The position numbers and the translations under genes are program-made. A DNA stretch of 64,000 nt from Escallonia rubra (taxonomy: Eukaryota; Streptophyta; Magnoliopsida; Escalloniales; Escalloniaceae), in assembly GCA_033065855.1 (NCBI GenBank), contig JAVXUO010001305.1:1-64000 (forward strand), in the 5' to 3' direction. The notes beneath the pieces were generated by a model, which worked only from the letters and a program-made list of their open reading frames with translations, did not search any database and had not been told where the DNA came from. Every line of letters starts with the position of its first letter. Position 1 is the first letter of the stretch. Below, one piece after another: positions 25,603 to 34,955 of the stretch.

Positions 25603-27084
25603 ATAACGTGCAATTGGATTGATCTTTGGGTGGATAGGCCTTTACACATCATCCTTTGAAGCCAACAAATGCAGATCTACCACCAAAACAAAAGTTGAGA
25701 CGAACTCGATCGAGATCGAGGTAATGTTTGAACCTAAGAAGAAAATGTCGTGCGCTCCCAAATATGATATGTTTGGGCCGCCCCTCAATAATTAGCCATT
25801 TTTTATTTTTGCAATTTAAAATATAACTTAAATAATGTTGCACACGCATTATTTAATACATCACTTATGCCATTTTTTATTTTTGACCAAATTTTGTATT
25901 TCTAACTTTATTGTTGCCTGTGCATCGATTATACCATGGTAGCTATAGTACACGACATTAACATCTTTCCTTGGCATCTTTTTTGAGTTTTAAAAGTTTA
26001 TAAAAACTAAGATTTTTTTCTTTTTGACTGGTCCAAAATTTTGAGCTCACGTCCACCACGCTCACTATAAAAAAAACATATTTGTGTAACTCAGCATGTC
26101 AAGTTGTTCGTACGTACCTTAACAACGTAAGTGATTCTTCTGGCGACAAATAGAATCTAAACGAGCAATTTTTTTTTGCTTTGATCAAATGACAAAAAGA
26201 TAGATACGGATGAAATCAAAAGAAACCATGCACATTCTTCACGTACAAATTCTATCAGCTGAAGCCGTGCTCGAGTTATCCAGATTGAAGTTCCAGTCCC
26301 AATCTTGGTATGCTACACTATCAAATAAGCTGCACTATTGCTATTAAAGTGTAGTATTATATGCCTTGGTCATTTTTTTGTTTGACTATGATTTAACCAC
26401 ATTACAAAATCATCTTAGCTCCGCAACTCCACGATGTGACTTCAAAAATTGTTATATAAATTGCACATTATTATGCTTTTCTAGACTTAAATTTGTCATA
26501 GAAATTGCATCAGTATAACAAAAGACTATCAGTTTTGAGTCACAAAATGTGATATGAGCAAGTAAATAAATTATGGTCGAAGACAGTTTCATCCAAAAGA
26601 TAATGAAAACAAAATTGGTTACATGGGGAAGAATGTTAGTGTGTGTACAACACCGTCGTGGATGTAGATGGAAACCAAACATCTCCTTCCATAAGAGAAG
26701 CAATGGATGTAGATGCAAAACCACCGTTTGGAAGGAAAAAAGAAATGGGAGGATGTGAAATTTTGCAATTTTGTGAACGGTTGGAATTGATTTTGCTATT
26801 AAGATAGGTTGCAACCGTTTAGGTGGAACACAATTTTCCTTCCTTTGGTTGGGAAAAAAGGGGAATGCTCACATCTTAGTGCCCTTTCCATGATCTTCTC
26901 TCTCAAAACGTTAATGAAACAATAAGGAAAGAATCCATAAGAGAAAATGATGCATATGCTAAAGAGCATCTAAATGTCATAGTAAACCGAACTATTTGGT
27001 CTGAGCGAGTTTATAAACGAACAAACTTTGGCAACTACCCGGTTTGCGGACAATCTCAAGTATCAATTCCAAAGCTTTCCTACA
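25603..27084. other. Intergenic region between UGT1 and UGT2
   Basis: No gene is recognised. At 26034-26059 a stretch AAAATTTTGAGCTCACGTCC resembles the right arm of the hAT element at 58349-59208, so a worn hAT piece is likely there. The segment at 26085-26165 (CAGCATGTCAAGTTGTTCGT onward) is similar to 42033-42110. A TATA-like TTTATAAAC at 27009-27017 is the best promoter candidate for UGT2. Confidence 0.5.
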
Positions 27085-28554
27085 ATGGCTTCAGAAAACC
27101 AACAGCTTCACTTCATCTTGGTTCCATTAATGTCCTCAAGCCATATCATTCCCTTGACAGACTTTGCCAAACTTCTTGCGCGGCAGGGCCAAGATGTCAC
27201 CATAATCACCACCCCTCTTAATGCTATACGATTGAACCCTATCATTCAACGTGCCATAAAATCCAACCTCAAAGTCCAACTCATCCCTCTCAGGTTCCCA
27301 TGCCAAGAAGCCGGACTACCTGAAGGATGCGAGAACCTGGATGAGCTCACTTCTCCAGACTTGACGAAGCATTTTTTTGTGGCAAGCGGTATGTTACAAG
27401 AACCACTAGAGAAAGTGCTAGCAAAGTTGGTACCACGCCCAACTTGTATTGTCTCAACCAATGCCATTCCTTGGACTCATGAAATCGCGCAAAAATTCGG
27501 TATTCCAATGTATGTTTTCCATACAATTTCGTGCTTCACTCTAGTGTGTTCTCATAGTATCAACCACAGTAAAATTTTGGAGACTGTGAACTCAGATTAT
27601 GAGTCGGTTTTGTTACCTGATATGCCTCATAAAATTGAGTTCAAAAATTCCCAGTTGCCCGATATGATGAGAAAAAATTCGAGTGAGTCGAAAAATATGC
27701 TAGACAAAGTGAAAGAGGCTGAAAATTCCGCGCAGGGCGTGGTAGTGAATAGTTTTGAGGAGTTAGAGCCAAGTTATGTTGAAAAGTGCAAGAATATGAT
27801 GAAAAACGTCTGGTGCATCGGACCGGTTTCTCAGTGCAACAAAGAGATGCTAGACAAATTTGAAAGAGGTAATAAGGCCTCCATTGACGAGAACGATTGC
27901 TTAAAGTGGCTCGATTCCGTGAAACCAAAATCGGTCATATATGCTTGTTTTGGGAGCGTTAGTCACATATCACCAACTCAATCAATAGAAATCGGGCTGG
28001 GTTTAGAAGCATCAAATCGACCATTTATTTGGATAATCAGTGACCGAGATTACTCAATAGAAGTGAAAAAATGGCTCGAGGACGACACTTTTGAAGAGAG
28101 GATTAAAGGAAGAGGTCTTATAATCCGAGGATGGGCACCTCAAGTGCTGATCTTGTCTCATTCCTCCATTGGAGGGTTCTTAACGCATTGTGGATGGAAC
28201 TCAACGTTGGAAGCAGTTTGCGCTGGGGTGCCAATGATAACATGGCCCATGTTCGCGGAGCAGTTTTACAACGAAAAGTTTGTTGTGCACGTACTGAGGA
28301 TTGGTGTGAGAATTGGGGTGGAAGGTGTATTGGAGTCCGGGGAGGACGCACATGATAGAGTATTGGTGAAGGGGGAGCAAGTTAAAAAGGCTATAGACCA
28401 GCTCATGGACGAAGGGGAGGAGGGGGAAGAGAGAAGAAAGAGAGCTAGAGAGGTGGGAGATATGGCAAAGGGAACAACTGAAGCAGGCGGGTCTTCTTAC
28501 TCCAATACCAAGTTACTGATTCAAGATGTCATAAAGTGGAGAATGCACCAGTGA
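27085..28554 (+). CDS. UDP-glycosyltransferase, UGT73-like, atypical active site (UGT2)
   Basis: An intronless 489-residue UGT paralogous to UGT3 (51366-52835). The open frame extends upstream to an ATG at 27028, but the ATG at 27085 is chosen. The paralogue starts at the same MASENQQ, the shared AAGCTTTCCTACA leader precedes both, and the added 19 residues have no counterpart. The catalytic His20 sits in SSSHIIP rather than the usual GHxxP. At residue 125 the motif reads CIVSTNAIPWT, so Thr replaces the Asp that normally orients the His. The PSPG box (residues 350-393) is complete, ending in Gln, with HCGWNS intact. The fold and donor site therefore look functional, but the catalytic pair is changed. 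Either a neighbouring residue compensates or activity and acceptor range differ. The acceptor is unknown. Confidence 0.93.
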   Translation: MASENQQLHFILVPLMSSSHIIPLTDFAKLLARQGQDVTIITTPLNAIRLNPIIQRAIKSNLKVQLIPLRFPCQEAGLPEGCENLDELTSPDLTKHFFVASGMLQEPLEKVLAKLVPRPTCIVSTNAIPWTHEIAQKFGIPMYVFHTISCFTLVCSHSINHSKILETVNSDYESVLLPDMPHKIEFKNSQLPDMMRKNSSESKNMLDKVKEAENSAQGVVVNSFEELEPSYVEKCKNMMKNVWCIGPVSQCNKEMLDKFERGNKASIDENDCLKWLDSVKPKSVIYACFGSVSHISPTQSIEIGLGLEASNRPFIWIISDRDYSIEVKKWLEDDTFEERIKGRGLIIRGWAPQVLILSHSSIGGFLTHCGWNSTLEAVCAGVPMITWPMFAEQFYNEKFVVHVLRIGVRIGVEGVLESGEDAHDRVLVKGEQVKKAIDQLMDEGEEGEERRKRAREVGDMAKGTTEAGGSSYSNTKLLIQDVIKWRMHQ

Positions 28555-29078
28555 AGACGAAAAATAAATTTTTTATCTACCGAAATAACGACTATTTACA
28601 AGAAAACTTTCTCATTTTTTTTGTTTAGCGAATTAACGACTGTTTAAAATTAAACTTTTGCTCAGCATGTTGGTAGTTCGCAGCTTACATGCCCTTTATA
28701 GACCGACATGGACAAATAATTTTTGGCCAGTAAGCGAGTGGTGTTACAGTTTAGGCACAGATTATGAGGCGTGGGCTAGGCGTGTAATGAGTCTTGAACC
28801 CGTCCAATCCATCCAAGTTGCACCTGTATATGGCATCCATCCTGAATGTGGCAATATACGCATACAATTCATTTTATCTATACATAGACAAAAGTGGGAG
28901 AGGCCATGTGATGTGACATCAAAATCTCATCCTCTATGCCACAATTGCTCCACCGTGGCTTCTAACACAAAAATGTGCTTCCAAATTTTTGTGAAGCTAC
29001 CAAAGGAATCCACCCTTTTCCAGAACAAAACTTAACTGTTTTTCAAATTCTGCATTTGCTTGTATGTTTAAAGTTTAA
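28555..29078. other. UGT2 3' flank, part of the segmental duplication
   Basis: This flank matches the one downstream of UGT3 (52840-53050 and 53440-53640), for example GTTCGCAGCTYACATGCCCTT and GAGTCTTGAACCCGTCCAAT. No independent gene is supported. The 125-codon frame at 28658-29035 has no counterpart in the paralogous flank and no domain. Confidence 0.7.
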
Positions 29079-29097
29079 GTTATAATGTATGTCGTGT

Positions 29098-30152
29098 TGG
29101 GAAGGTGTTTAGGTTGGGTTGATGGTTAATTTGGGTTGGATTCTGCCGGTCATTCATTGTTGGGTTGCTCGGTGGGTTTTGGGCCTAGTGGCCGGAAAAG
29201 GGTTTGTGAGGTTAACGAGTTTGGCGGCGATTGAAGGAGTCAGTGGACGGGATTTTTCCCTCTAGGTCTGTACTCCCCCCCCCCCCCTTGGTGGGCATGT
29301 TTGCCGATGGTTGTTTGTGATGTGGCACTGCATTTGAGATGGGTTTTGTGATGGTTATAGCTCTGGACGTGATCTGGCATGGTGGTCTTGTGGTTGGGTG
29401 ACGGTCTATAGAAAGTTAGGGAGGTGTGGCCCTGTTTTTCTTTTACCCGTCTGATACCGGTGGCTGAAGGGTGACTGATGGGAGGAGCCGTTACGGCAGT
29501 AGGATGGGTGACAGAGTGTGGTGGTCCGACAGCAGCGGGTGTGGCGTTGCTCAGGGCTTGTGCCCTCAGGAAACGTGTTCTGGTGTTATAACCTGGTGCT
29601 CGACACGTGTCCATGAGCTGGCTGAGGGTATTGGACAGGTGTTGGAAGAGAGTAATGGGCATATCTTTTTGTTAGTTGTTTTTTTTTTTTTTGATAATAA
29701 GAGAATTGTATTGATAATTTAAAGATACACAGTCGCTCTGGTGTAGAGCTTACAGACATTATCGGTCACGATATTTCCGTGACTCAGTATACATGACCAT
29801 GAAGGCCGACACTAACAAACATTTTTTATTAGTTGTTATGCTTATCCTATTGCTAAAAAAAAAAAACCCTGATTTTTGTATTTCTTTTAGTGGTTGTTTT
29901 AGTTCTTTAATTTGCTTTTAGTTTTGCTAGTTTATTTTTAGATTTTAGTGCTTGCTAAGTTGTTTTTTTCTAGTCCTGTTAATTTTTGTATTTTGTTTAT
30001 TTAAGTTGTAGTTGGTAGTTGTCGATGATACCTTTATTGTGGTTCCTATCGGATGGAGATGTCAGCCATGTGTTGATGAACTTGTCCTATATGGGCACGA
30101 TGTAACCGTCTTTATATATCAATGGTAGGGTTCTTACCTCTTTTTTTTAAAA
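29098..30152 (+). mobile_element. 5'-truncated LINE insertion in the UGT2 flank
   Basis: Flanks GTTATAATGTATGTCGTGT (29079-29097) and GTTATAATCTATGTCTTGT (30153-30171) match at 17 of 19 bases, a typical long LINE duplication. The paralogous UGT3 flank runs straight through the site. The 3' part has the T-rich, TATATCAATGG-containing end of plant LINEs. It contains no intact ORF. A smaller element is nested inside at 29681-29822. A 14-16 base C run lies at about 29273-29288. Confidence 0.75.
29681..29822 (-). mobile_element. Short LINE/SINE-like insert nested in the LINE
   Basis: A 142-bp insert ends on the minus strand in a poly-A tail (the poly-T at 29681-29692). It is bounded by TTTTTGTTAGTTGTT (29666-29680) and TTTTTATTAGTTGTT (29823-29837), 14 of 15 identical. 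The tail and long duplication mark a target-primed retroposon. It is either a severely 5'-truncated LINE or a SINE. Confidence 0.78.
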
Positions 30153-30191
30153 GTTATAATCTATGTCTTGTGTGACAAAATCTTGGTCCAG

Positions 30192-30195
30192 AACA

Positions 30196-30228
<33 letters not shown>

Positions 30229-30229
30229 G
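30192..30229. repeat. (AC)n(AG)n microsatellite
   Basis: About nine AC units run into about eight AG units, 20 bp after the LINE insertion. The UGT3 flank has only a short GAGAG stretch at the same place. Confidence 0.9.
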
Positions 30230-30559
30230 GCTATACCGTAAAAGTACTCCACTTACCAAGAAATTAATTACTATTTGTGTGTATTAAGTAATGCAATACC
30301 TGCACGTACTTCATTAAGTTGGTAATACTATTTTAAAGTTTCAACCTTAGTCTCAATCGTAAATAAGTTGTATAATAGTTCATCATTGCTACATATATTC
30401 TACAAACATTTCTTTAAAATTATGTATTGTGAAAATGTTACTACTGCATTTTTAAAAATTATTTAAGATAAAAAAAAATTGAAAAAGGTAACATGAAGAT
30501 AGAATTGCTTCTAGAAAATTTGGACTCTGATAATGCGAAACCTCATTGATGAATCTACT

Positions 30560-31206
30560 CTTAGAGATAATCATGGTATTAACACTTGCCTTCTCAATCG
30601 TCTACTACGGTAGAATCTACTCGAGTAGACACCCAAGTCTACAGAACTAGGCCATTCTTTATCTTAGAGAATCTCCTCATGTCAAAATACTAGATCATAG
30701 CCGGCGCTATCGGCACAGTCGATTGCCGCTGGTATGGCGAGGTTGAGTCAAAGAGAAGAGAGAAGGAAGATGGTCGTTGCCATAGTGAGATTGAATCAAA
30801 GAGAAAAAGCAGGAAGAGAGCTCAGAGACGAGAGTACCAGTGTCGGGCAGAGTTGCGAGCTGAGAGACGGAAATGAAGAATGTGCTGGAATTGCAAATTT
30901 GAGGTTGGGCCTCTGGAATTGGACTATGGGCTTTAAAGTCTGTTTTTAATTTCATGGAATTGGGTGTGAATTATAATTCCAATTCCAAATAAGTCGTCCA
31001 ATCAGCGGAATTGTAATTCTTAATGTCCAATTCCAAAATCTACTTCAATTCCAAGGCTAATTCCGTGATCCAATCGGACCCTTAGAGATAATCATGGTAT
31101 TAACACTTGCCTTCTCAATCGTCTACTACGGCAGAATCTACTCGAGTAGACACCCAAGTCTACAGAACTAGGCCATTCTTTATCTTAGAGAGTCACCTCA
31201 TGTCAA
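30560..31206. repeat. 126-bp direct repeats flanking a 395-bp insert
   Basis: Copies at 30560-30685 and 31081-31206 start TTAGAGATAATCATGG and end CCTCATGTCAA, with about four differences. The 395 bp between them (30686-31080) has no long inverted ends. Its right part repeats AATTCCAA motifs and ends ATCCAATCGGACC. The repeated unit occurs once in the related UGT3 flank in a degraded form. Confidence 0.8.
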
Positions 31207-31224
31207 CTTTTGGTTTGCGGTGAC

Positions 31225-31346
31225 CTAGGTAGCACGGACACGGACACGGTGTCGGTGTCCGACACCGACGGGGACACCGAACAACGCAACTTTCAATATA
31301 TCAGATTTTAGACATCTAAGGACACCGCTATTTTTTAATATATTTT

Positions 31347-31402
<56 letters not shown>

Positions 31403-32231
31403 AATATATTTCACAATCTAAAATAAAAACTAAGTCAAAAAAATATTTCTGAAATTTTCAGGTGAAAATAACTAAATAAGTAAAAAGAAAACAAACAAAA
31501 AAAGAAAGAGAGACTTTCTTCACTTAATAGTAGTACTAATGCAAGAAACAGAGGGAGAAAAAATAAAAAGAAAGAAAGAAAGAAATGGGTCAAATGGCTA
31601 TTGACGGAATAAAAAGAAAAAAAGAAAGAAAGAGTCTTTCTTTCTTCACGGGTTCACATTTCACAGAGAAAAGAAACGACGGGGAATAGAAGAAAAAGGA
31701 GAAGGGATGAGGAAGGAGGATCTGTGTCGGAGGACCTCCGGCGACGATCAAGTGAGCTCCGGCGATGGCGACTGCGACTGCGACGGCGACTGCGACAGCT
31801 GCTTCAGTATCTGGCGACGGCGACAGCTGCTTCAGTATCTGGCGACGGCGACGGCGACTGGATCTGTCGCTCTCGGCTTCTCCGGCGACTGGATCTGTTG
31901 GTGACTGAGCTCCGGCAACTGGATCTGTTGGCGACTGAGCTCCGGCGACAGCTCCGAGTCGGTAATGGCTCAGAAGGGCACCTGTGAGGTGAGGGAGAAG
32001 GAATCGGCCGTGAGGTAAGAGAAGCAAATGGTCCGACACTGCTCCACGCCGTGTCCGACACTCCTCGGTGAAGTGTCCGACACGGTGTCGGAAAATTAAA
32101 AAAAAAATAAAAAATTCCCGACACCGATCGGCGGTGTCCGACACGTGTCGGGCGGTGTCCGGAGGGTGTCGGGGTGTCCGTCCGTTTGGGACACCAAACC
32201 TCCACCTAGGAGAGGTGTCCGTGCTTCAGAG
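31225..32231. mobile_element. Non-autonomous hAT element, TSD GCGGTGAC
   Basis: The ends CTAGGTAGCACGGACAC and, reversed, CTCTGAAGCACGGACAC are inverted repeats. They are flanked by a perfect 8-bp duplication GCGGTGAC (31217-31224 and 32232-32239). Subterminal GTGTCGG/CCGACAC motifs recur many times. The interior holds a TA microsatellite (31352-31400) and a GCGACGGCGACTG-type repeat with long but low-complexity open frames on both strands. No transposase is present. Confidence 0.85.
31352..31400. repeat. (TA)n microsatellite inside the hAT element
   Basis: About 24 TA units. Its length is probably variable between alleles. Confidence 0.95.
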
Positions 32232-32239
32232 GCGGTGAC

Positions 32240-33198
32240 AATATTGCGACACTTCACTTGATTTATGACGCTACAAAGTTGTCACTAAGACCTGTATGCT
32301 CATTTTAACCCGGTGGTTCATTTTAACTTTCTTCTTTTTAGTGAATAGAAAAAAAATATACTAAGATAACGGAGAGAGTTACAAAACATGCCAAAATAGG
32401 TAAGTACTACAAAGTGGTTCGTTTTAACCTAAGTCGGGCACATGTACTTGATTGCAGTCTTTCTTCTTTAAGCTCGTTTAGCATTTTAAACCGACAAAAT
32501 ATCTTGTTTGGATAGTTCAAAAATGAATTTTTGAAAATTCGGAGTGATTCAAATCACTAGTTTGAATTGGTTATTTGTCAAATTCACTCCAATCAACAAT
32601 TTACAAACCCACAATAACTAGTTCCCTATTTTTTAAGAATTTTGTCTCCCACCCTGTTTAACAACATTTTGCTTCCTTTCTTTCAAATAAGATATTTTAA
32701 AATGATAGAATTTGTAAATCAAGGGTTTCGAAATGAGGGCATTTAAAAATACCCAGTATTTCAAAATCTCATATCCAAACACACCGTTAGTTCATCAGTT
32801 AGTCGTTAGATAATTTTGCTTTTGAAAGCATAATGAAAAAAGAATCTATTGCTAGGAATACTTGCCTGCTAGTTTTTAAATGTAAGAATATTCAGTTCAA
32901 AAGGTACAGGCATCCTAAGCTAAGCTTTGACCAGTGAAATCTTAATGCCATAACGTCTTCAAAACGTGTAGCGGTCAAAACTCCTTTTGCAAATCTAGTA
33001 AGCTCATTGACATATCTACCGGTGATACACGATAATAAGAAAATCGGCTCATAGATGTGATGATCCAAATGACACCTGCATTGCTTAACAACATTTTAAC
33101 TAATTCTTTTGCAAGCTTTAATGAAACTATCTGACAACAGAAATTCAATAACAAAGAAAACGTAGCTTCCTAGAACCTAAAATCTGACTCTCCACTAC
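32240..33198. other. End of the duplicated UGT flank; otherwise nothing recognised
   Basis: Near 32415-32490 the sequence GTGGTTCGTTTTAACCTAAG through TTTAAGCTCGTTTAGC matches 54245-54315 downstream of UGT3. This is the last recognisable piece of the segmental duplication. The rest is AT-rich without genes. Confidence 0.6.
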
Positions 33199-33251
33199 CT
33201 GGCAAGCTTGTTAGTCACAACACCATTAAGCTGAGCAGTTCGCTGAACGAT
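33199..33251 (-). pseudogene. Ribosomal protein eL32 (RPL32) C-terminal relic, copy 2
   Basis: The minus strand encodes IVQRTAQLNGVVTNKLAR, close to the conserved eL32 C-terminus (EIVERAAQLDVVVTNKLARL). A stop follows at once instead of the usual last residues. Both this copy and 36754-36846 are followed by similar non-coding sequence, so one is probably a local duplicate of the other. It is too short and broken to be functional. Confidence 0.7.
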
Positions 33252-33593
33252 CTGTACAAACCAGCCACCTATGATTGTCGTTTTGTTTAGTGCGACATTG
33301 ATTCACACCACGGGTCAACCCTACCACACTGGTATCAATAAGGAATCAATCAGTTCCATAGACGAAACAAGGAAGTTGCTATAAATTTGACGAAATATGG
33401 GTTATGAATTACATGTCTGTGTATGAAGGTATATATGAACAAATCAGTAAACTAATTACCTTCCTTTTGCAATTCATTTTGTTGATGTGAAAAAATTGGA
33501 AAAAGTGTCAACGTTTTATGATAGGCAGCCTTTTCCATATAACCATACACAAACAAACTAAGAGGAGATATCCCATGGAAAGAAATTACTCAC

Positions 33594-33662
33594 AAATGTG
33601 TTAGCTGCTTCAGCTCACCAATTTCAGGAGGTATGTATTCTGCAGTTTATTCCACCTCAAGT
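33594..33662 (-). pseudogene. Leucine-rich-repeat fragment
   Basis: The minus strand encodes EYIPPEIGELKQLTHL, one canonical LRR unit. An in-frame stop precedes it (LEVE-stop) and a stop or splice donor follows (TTTGTGAGTAA). No other repeat units are recognised around it. It is either an exon of a decayed LRR gene or a relic. The parent family cannot be named. Confidence 0.5.
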
Positions 33663-34399
33663 TTCTATTAAGGAAATAAAAAATTCAAATCACAGAAAAA
33701 TTAACTTCATGTACCGAAGAAAAGAAATATTTTCATGATAAATTGAGAAGTTCGTTCCAATGAAGATTATGATTGTCATCACCACACTATTATCATTTGT
33801 CAAAGCCAACACATATAACTACAATTCAAACTATAGGCAGTAGCATTTCATTCCCACAATGTGTGTTTAATAAGCAGCATCACCATAGAATATTTGGGTG
33901 TGAAATGGAGCACATCATCTGGTATATAGATTAGATGGGAACTGCGAAATGCTTAATACATATGAACCAAAACAAATCGGTGCAGAAATCAGCTCACTAT
34001 CTAAAATAACAAACGCAAACACATATCACATTCAGCCCAATTGGCCTAAGGCTTCTCTATAAAATCTAATATTCCCATTGCTAACTACTGAGCTTCTCTA
34101 TAAAATCGAATGTTCCCATTGTTAACTGCTGAGCTAATTCCACTCCAAGCTAAAGGCTCTAGCAAGAACAGCTTCTCACTCGGGTCACTAAACACCAGAA
34201 GCCCAAGAGGCACGAGCTGGCTATCTCATACAAAGTACTCGAATGAGATTGAAGTTAGCAGGAGTTGGCTGAAATGTAGCCAAACGACCAAACTTGTATA
34301 TAGTGTTTGCTTTCGATTAGGTTCATGAAACAGGGAATGGATAACCTGATTGAGTGCTAAAGAGGCCAAAAAATACGAAAGAACTTCCAAAGTGCTCAC

Positions 34400-34955
34400 C
34401 CATTCAATCATCTTTTTAACATGGCAGAAATCTATATCAGTCCAAAAGCTCTTATTGTACTCTGGTGGAGGCAGTTGAGGTTGAAGGACAACCATCCAGG
34501 TGGTTGATGTGTAGATAAACTTCTTGACAATGTTGGCCTTGGAGCAGGATCTCATTGCATTAAGAACCCCCACTATTGACTTGATTACTTCATTCTGCTC
34601 ACAACATTGACAATCAACAATCTTAAAGACCTGATTACCTCATTCTGCAGTTTCCCAAATGACCACAGGTCTACAATTTCGTACATCCTTGTGCTTGATG
34701 TAAATTTTTCCTGTGGCATTATAGATGTTTGTTCCTGACATATCTGCATAAAGCAGGACATGATTAAACAAATTGTACCTGTGGATCAACAGTAGAGACG
34801 AAATCCATAGGGGTAGGTAGCAGTGTGGAAGATTCCAAAAAAATCTTGAATAGCTTCATCAAAACTGCCTTCCCCTAACAGATTAGCCTTTCACAAGCTG
34901 AGGTGTGTGCTAGCATCAGGCAAGTCTAGTAGGTGCTTCACATTCTTTTCATTCC
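34400..34955 (-). pseudogene. Dihydroflavonol-4-reductase-like pseudogene (two exons)
   Basis: Exon A (34955-34779) encodes NEKNVKHLLDLPDASTHLSL, a TGA stop where the family has Trp, then KANLLGEGSFDEAIQ and FHTAT. A frameshift leads to PMDFVSTVDP. Exon B (34594-34400) encodes NEVIKSIVGVLNAMRSCSKA, then KKFIYTSTTW, WTDIDFC and KKMIEW before a GTGAGC donor. Order, intron positions and motifs match plant DFR/anthocyanidin-reductase-like extended SDRs, which reduce flavonoid or phenylpropanoid carbonyls with NADPH. The nucleotide-binding first exon and the exon with the YxxxK active site are not found nearby. With a stop, a frameshift and missing exons it is a pseudogene. Confidence 0.8.

Noticed and set aside
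27028-27084. Upstream ATG adding 19 residues to UGT2
   Set aside because: The paralogue UGT3 starts at the MASENQQ methionine with the same leader, and the extra residues have no counterpart in the family.
31590-32144. 184-codon minus-strand frame as a gene
   Set aside because: It spans the repeated arm of an hAT element. Its Arg/Ser/Pro-rich and AVAVAV-type sequence is a by-product of the repeat.
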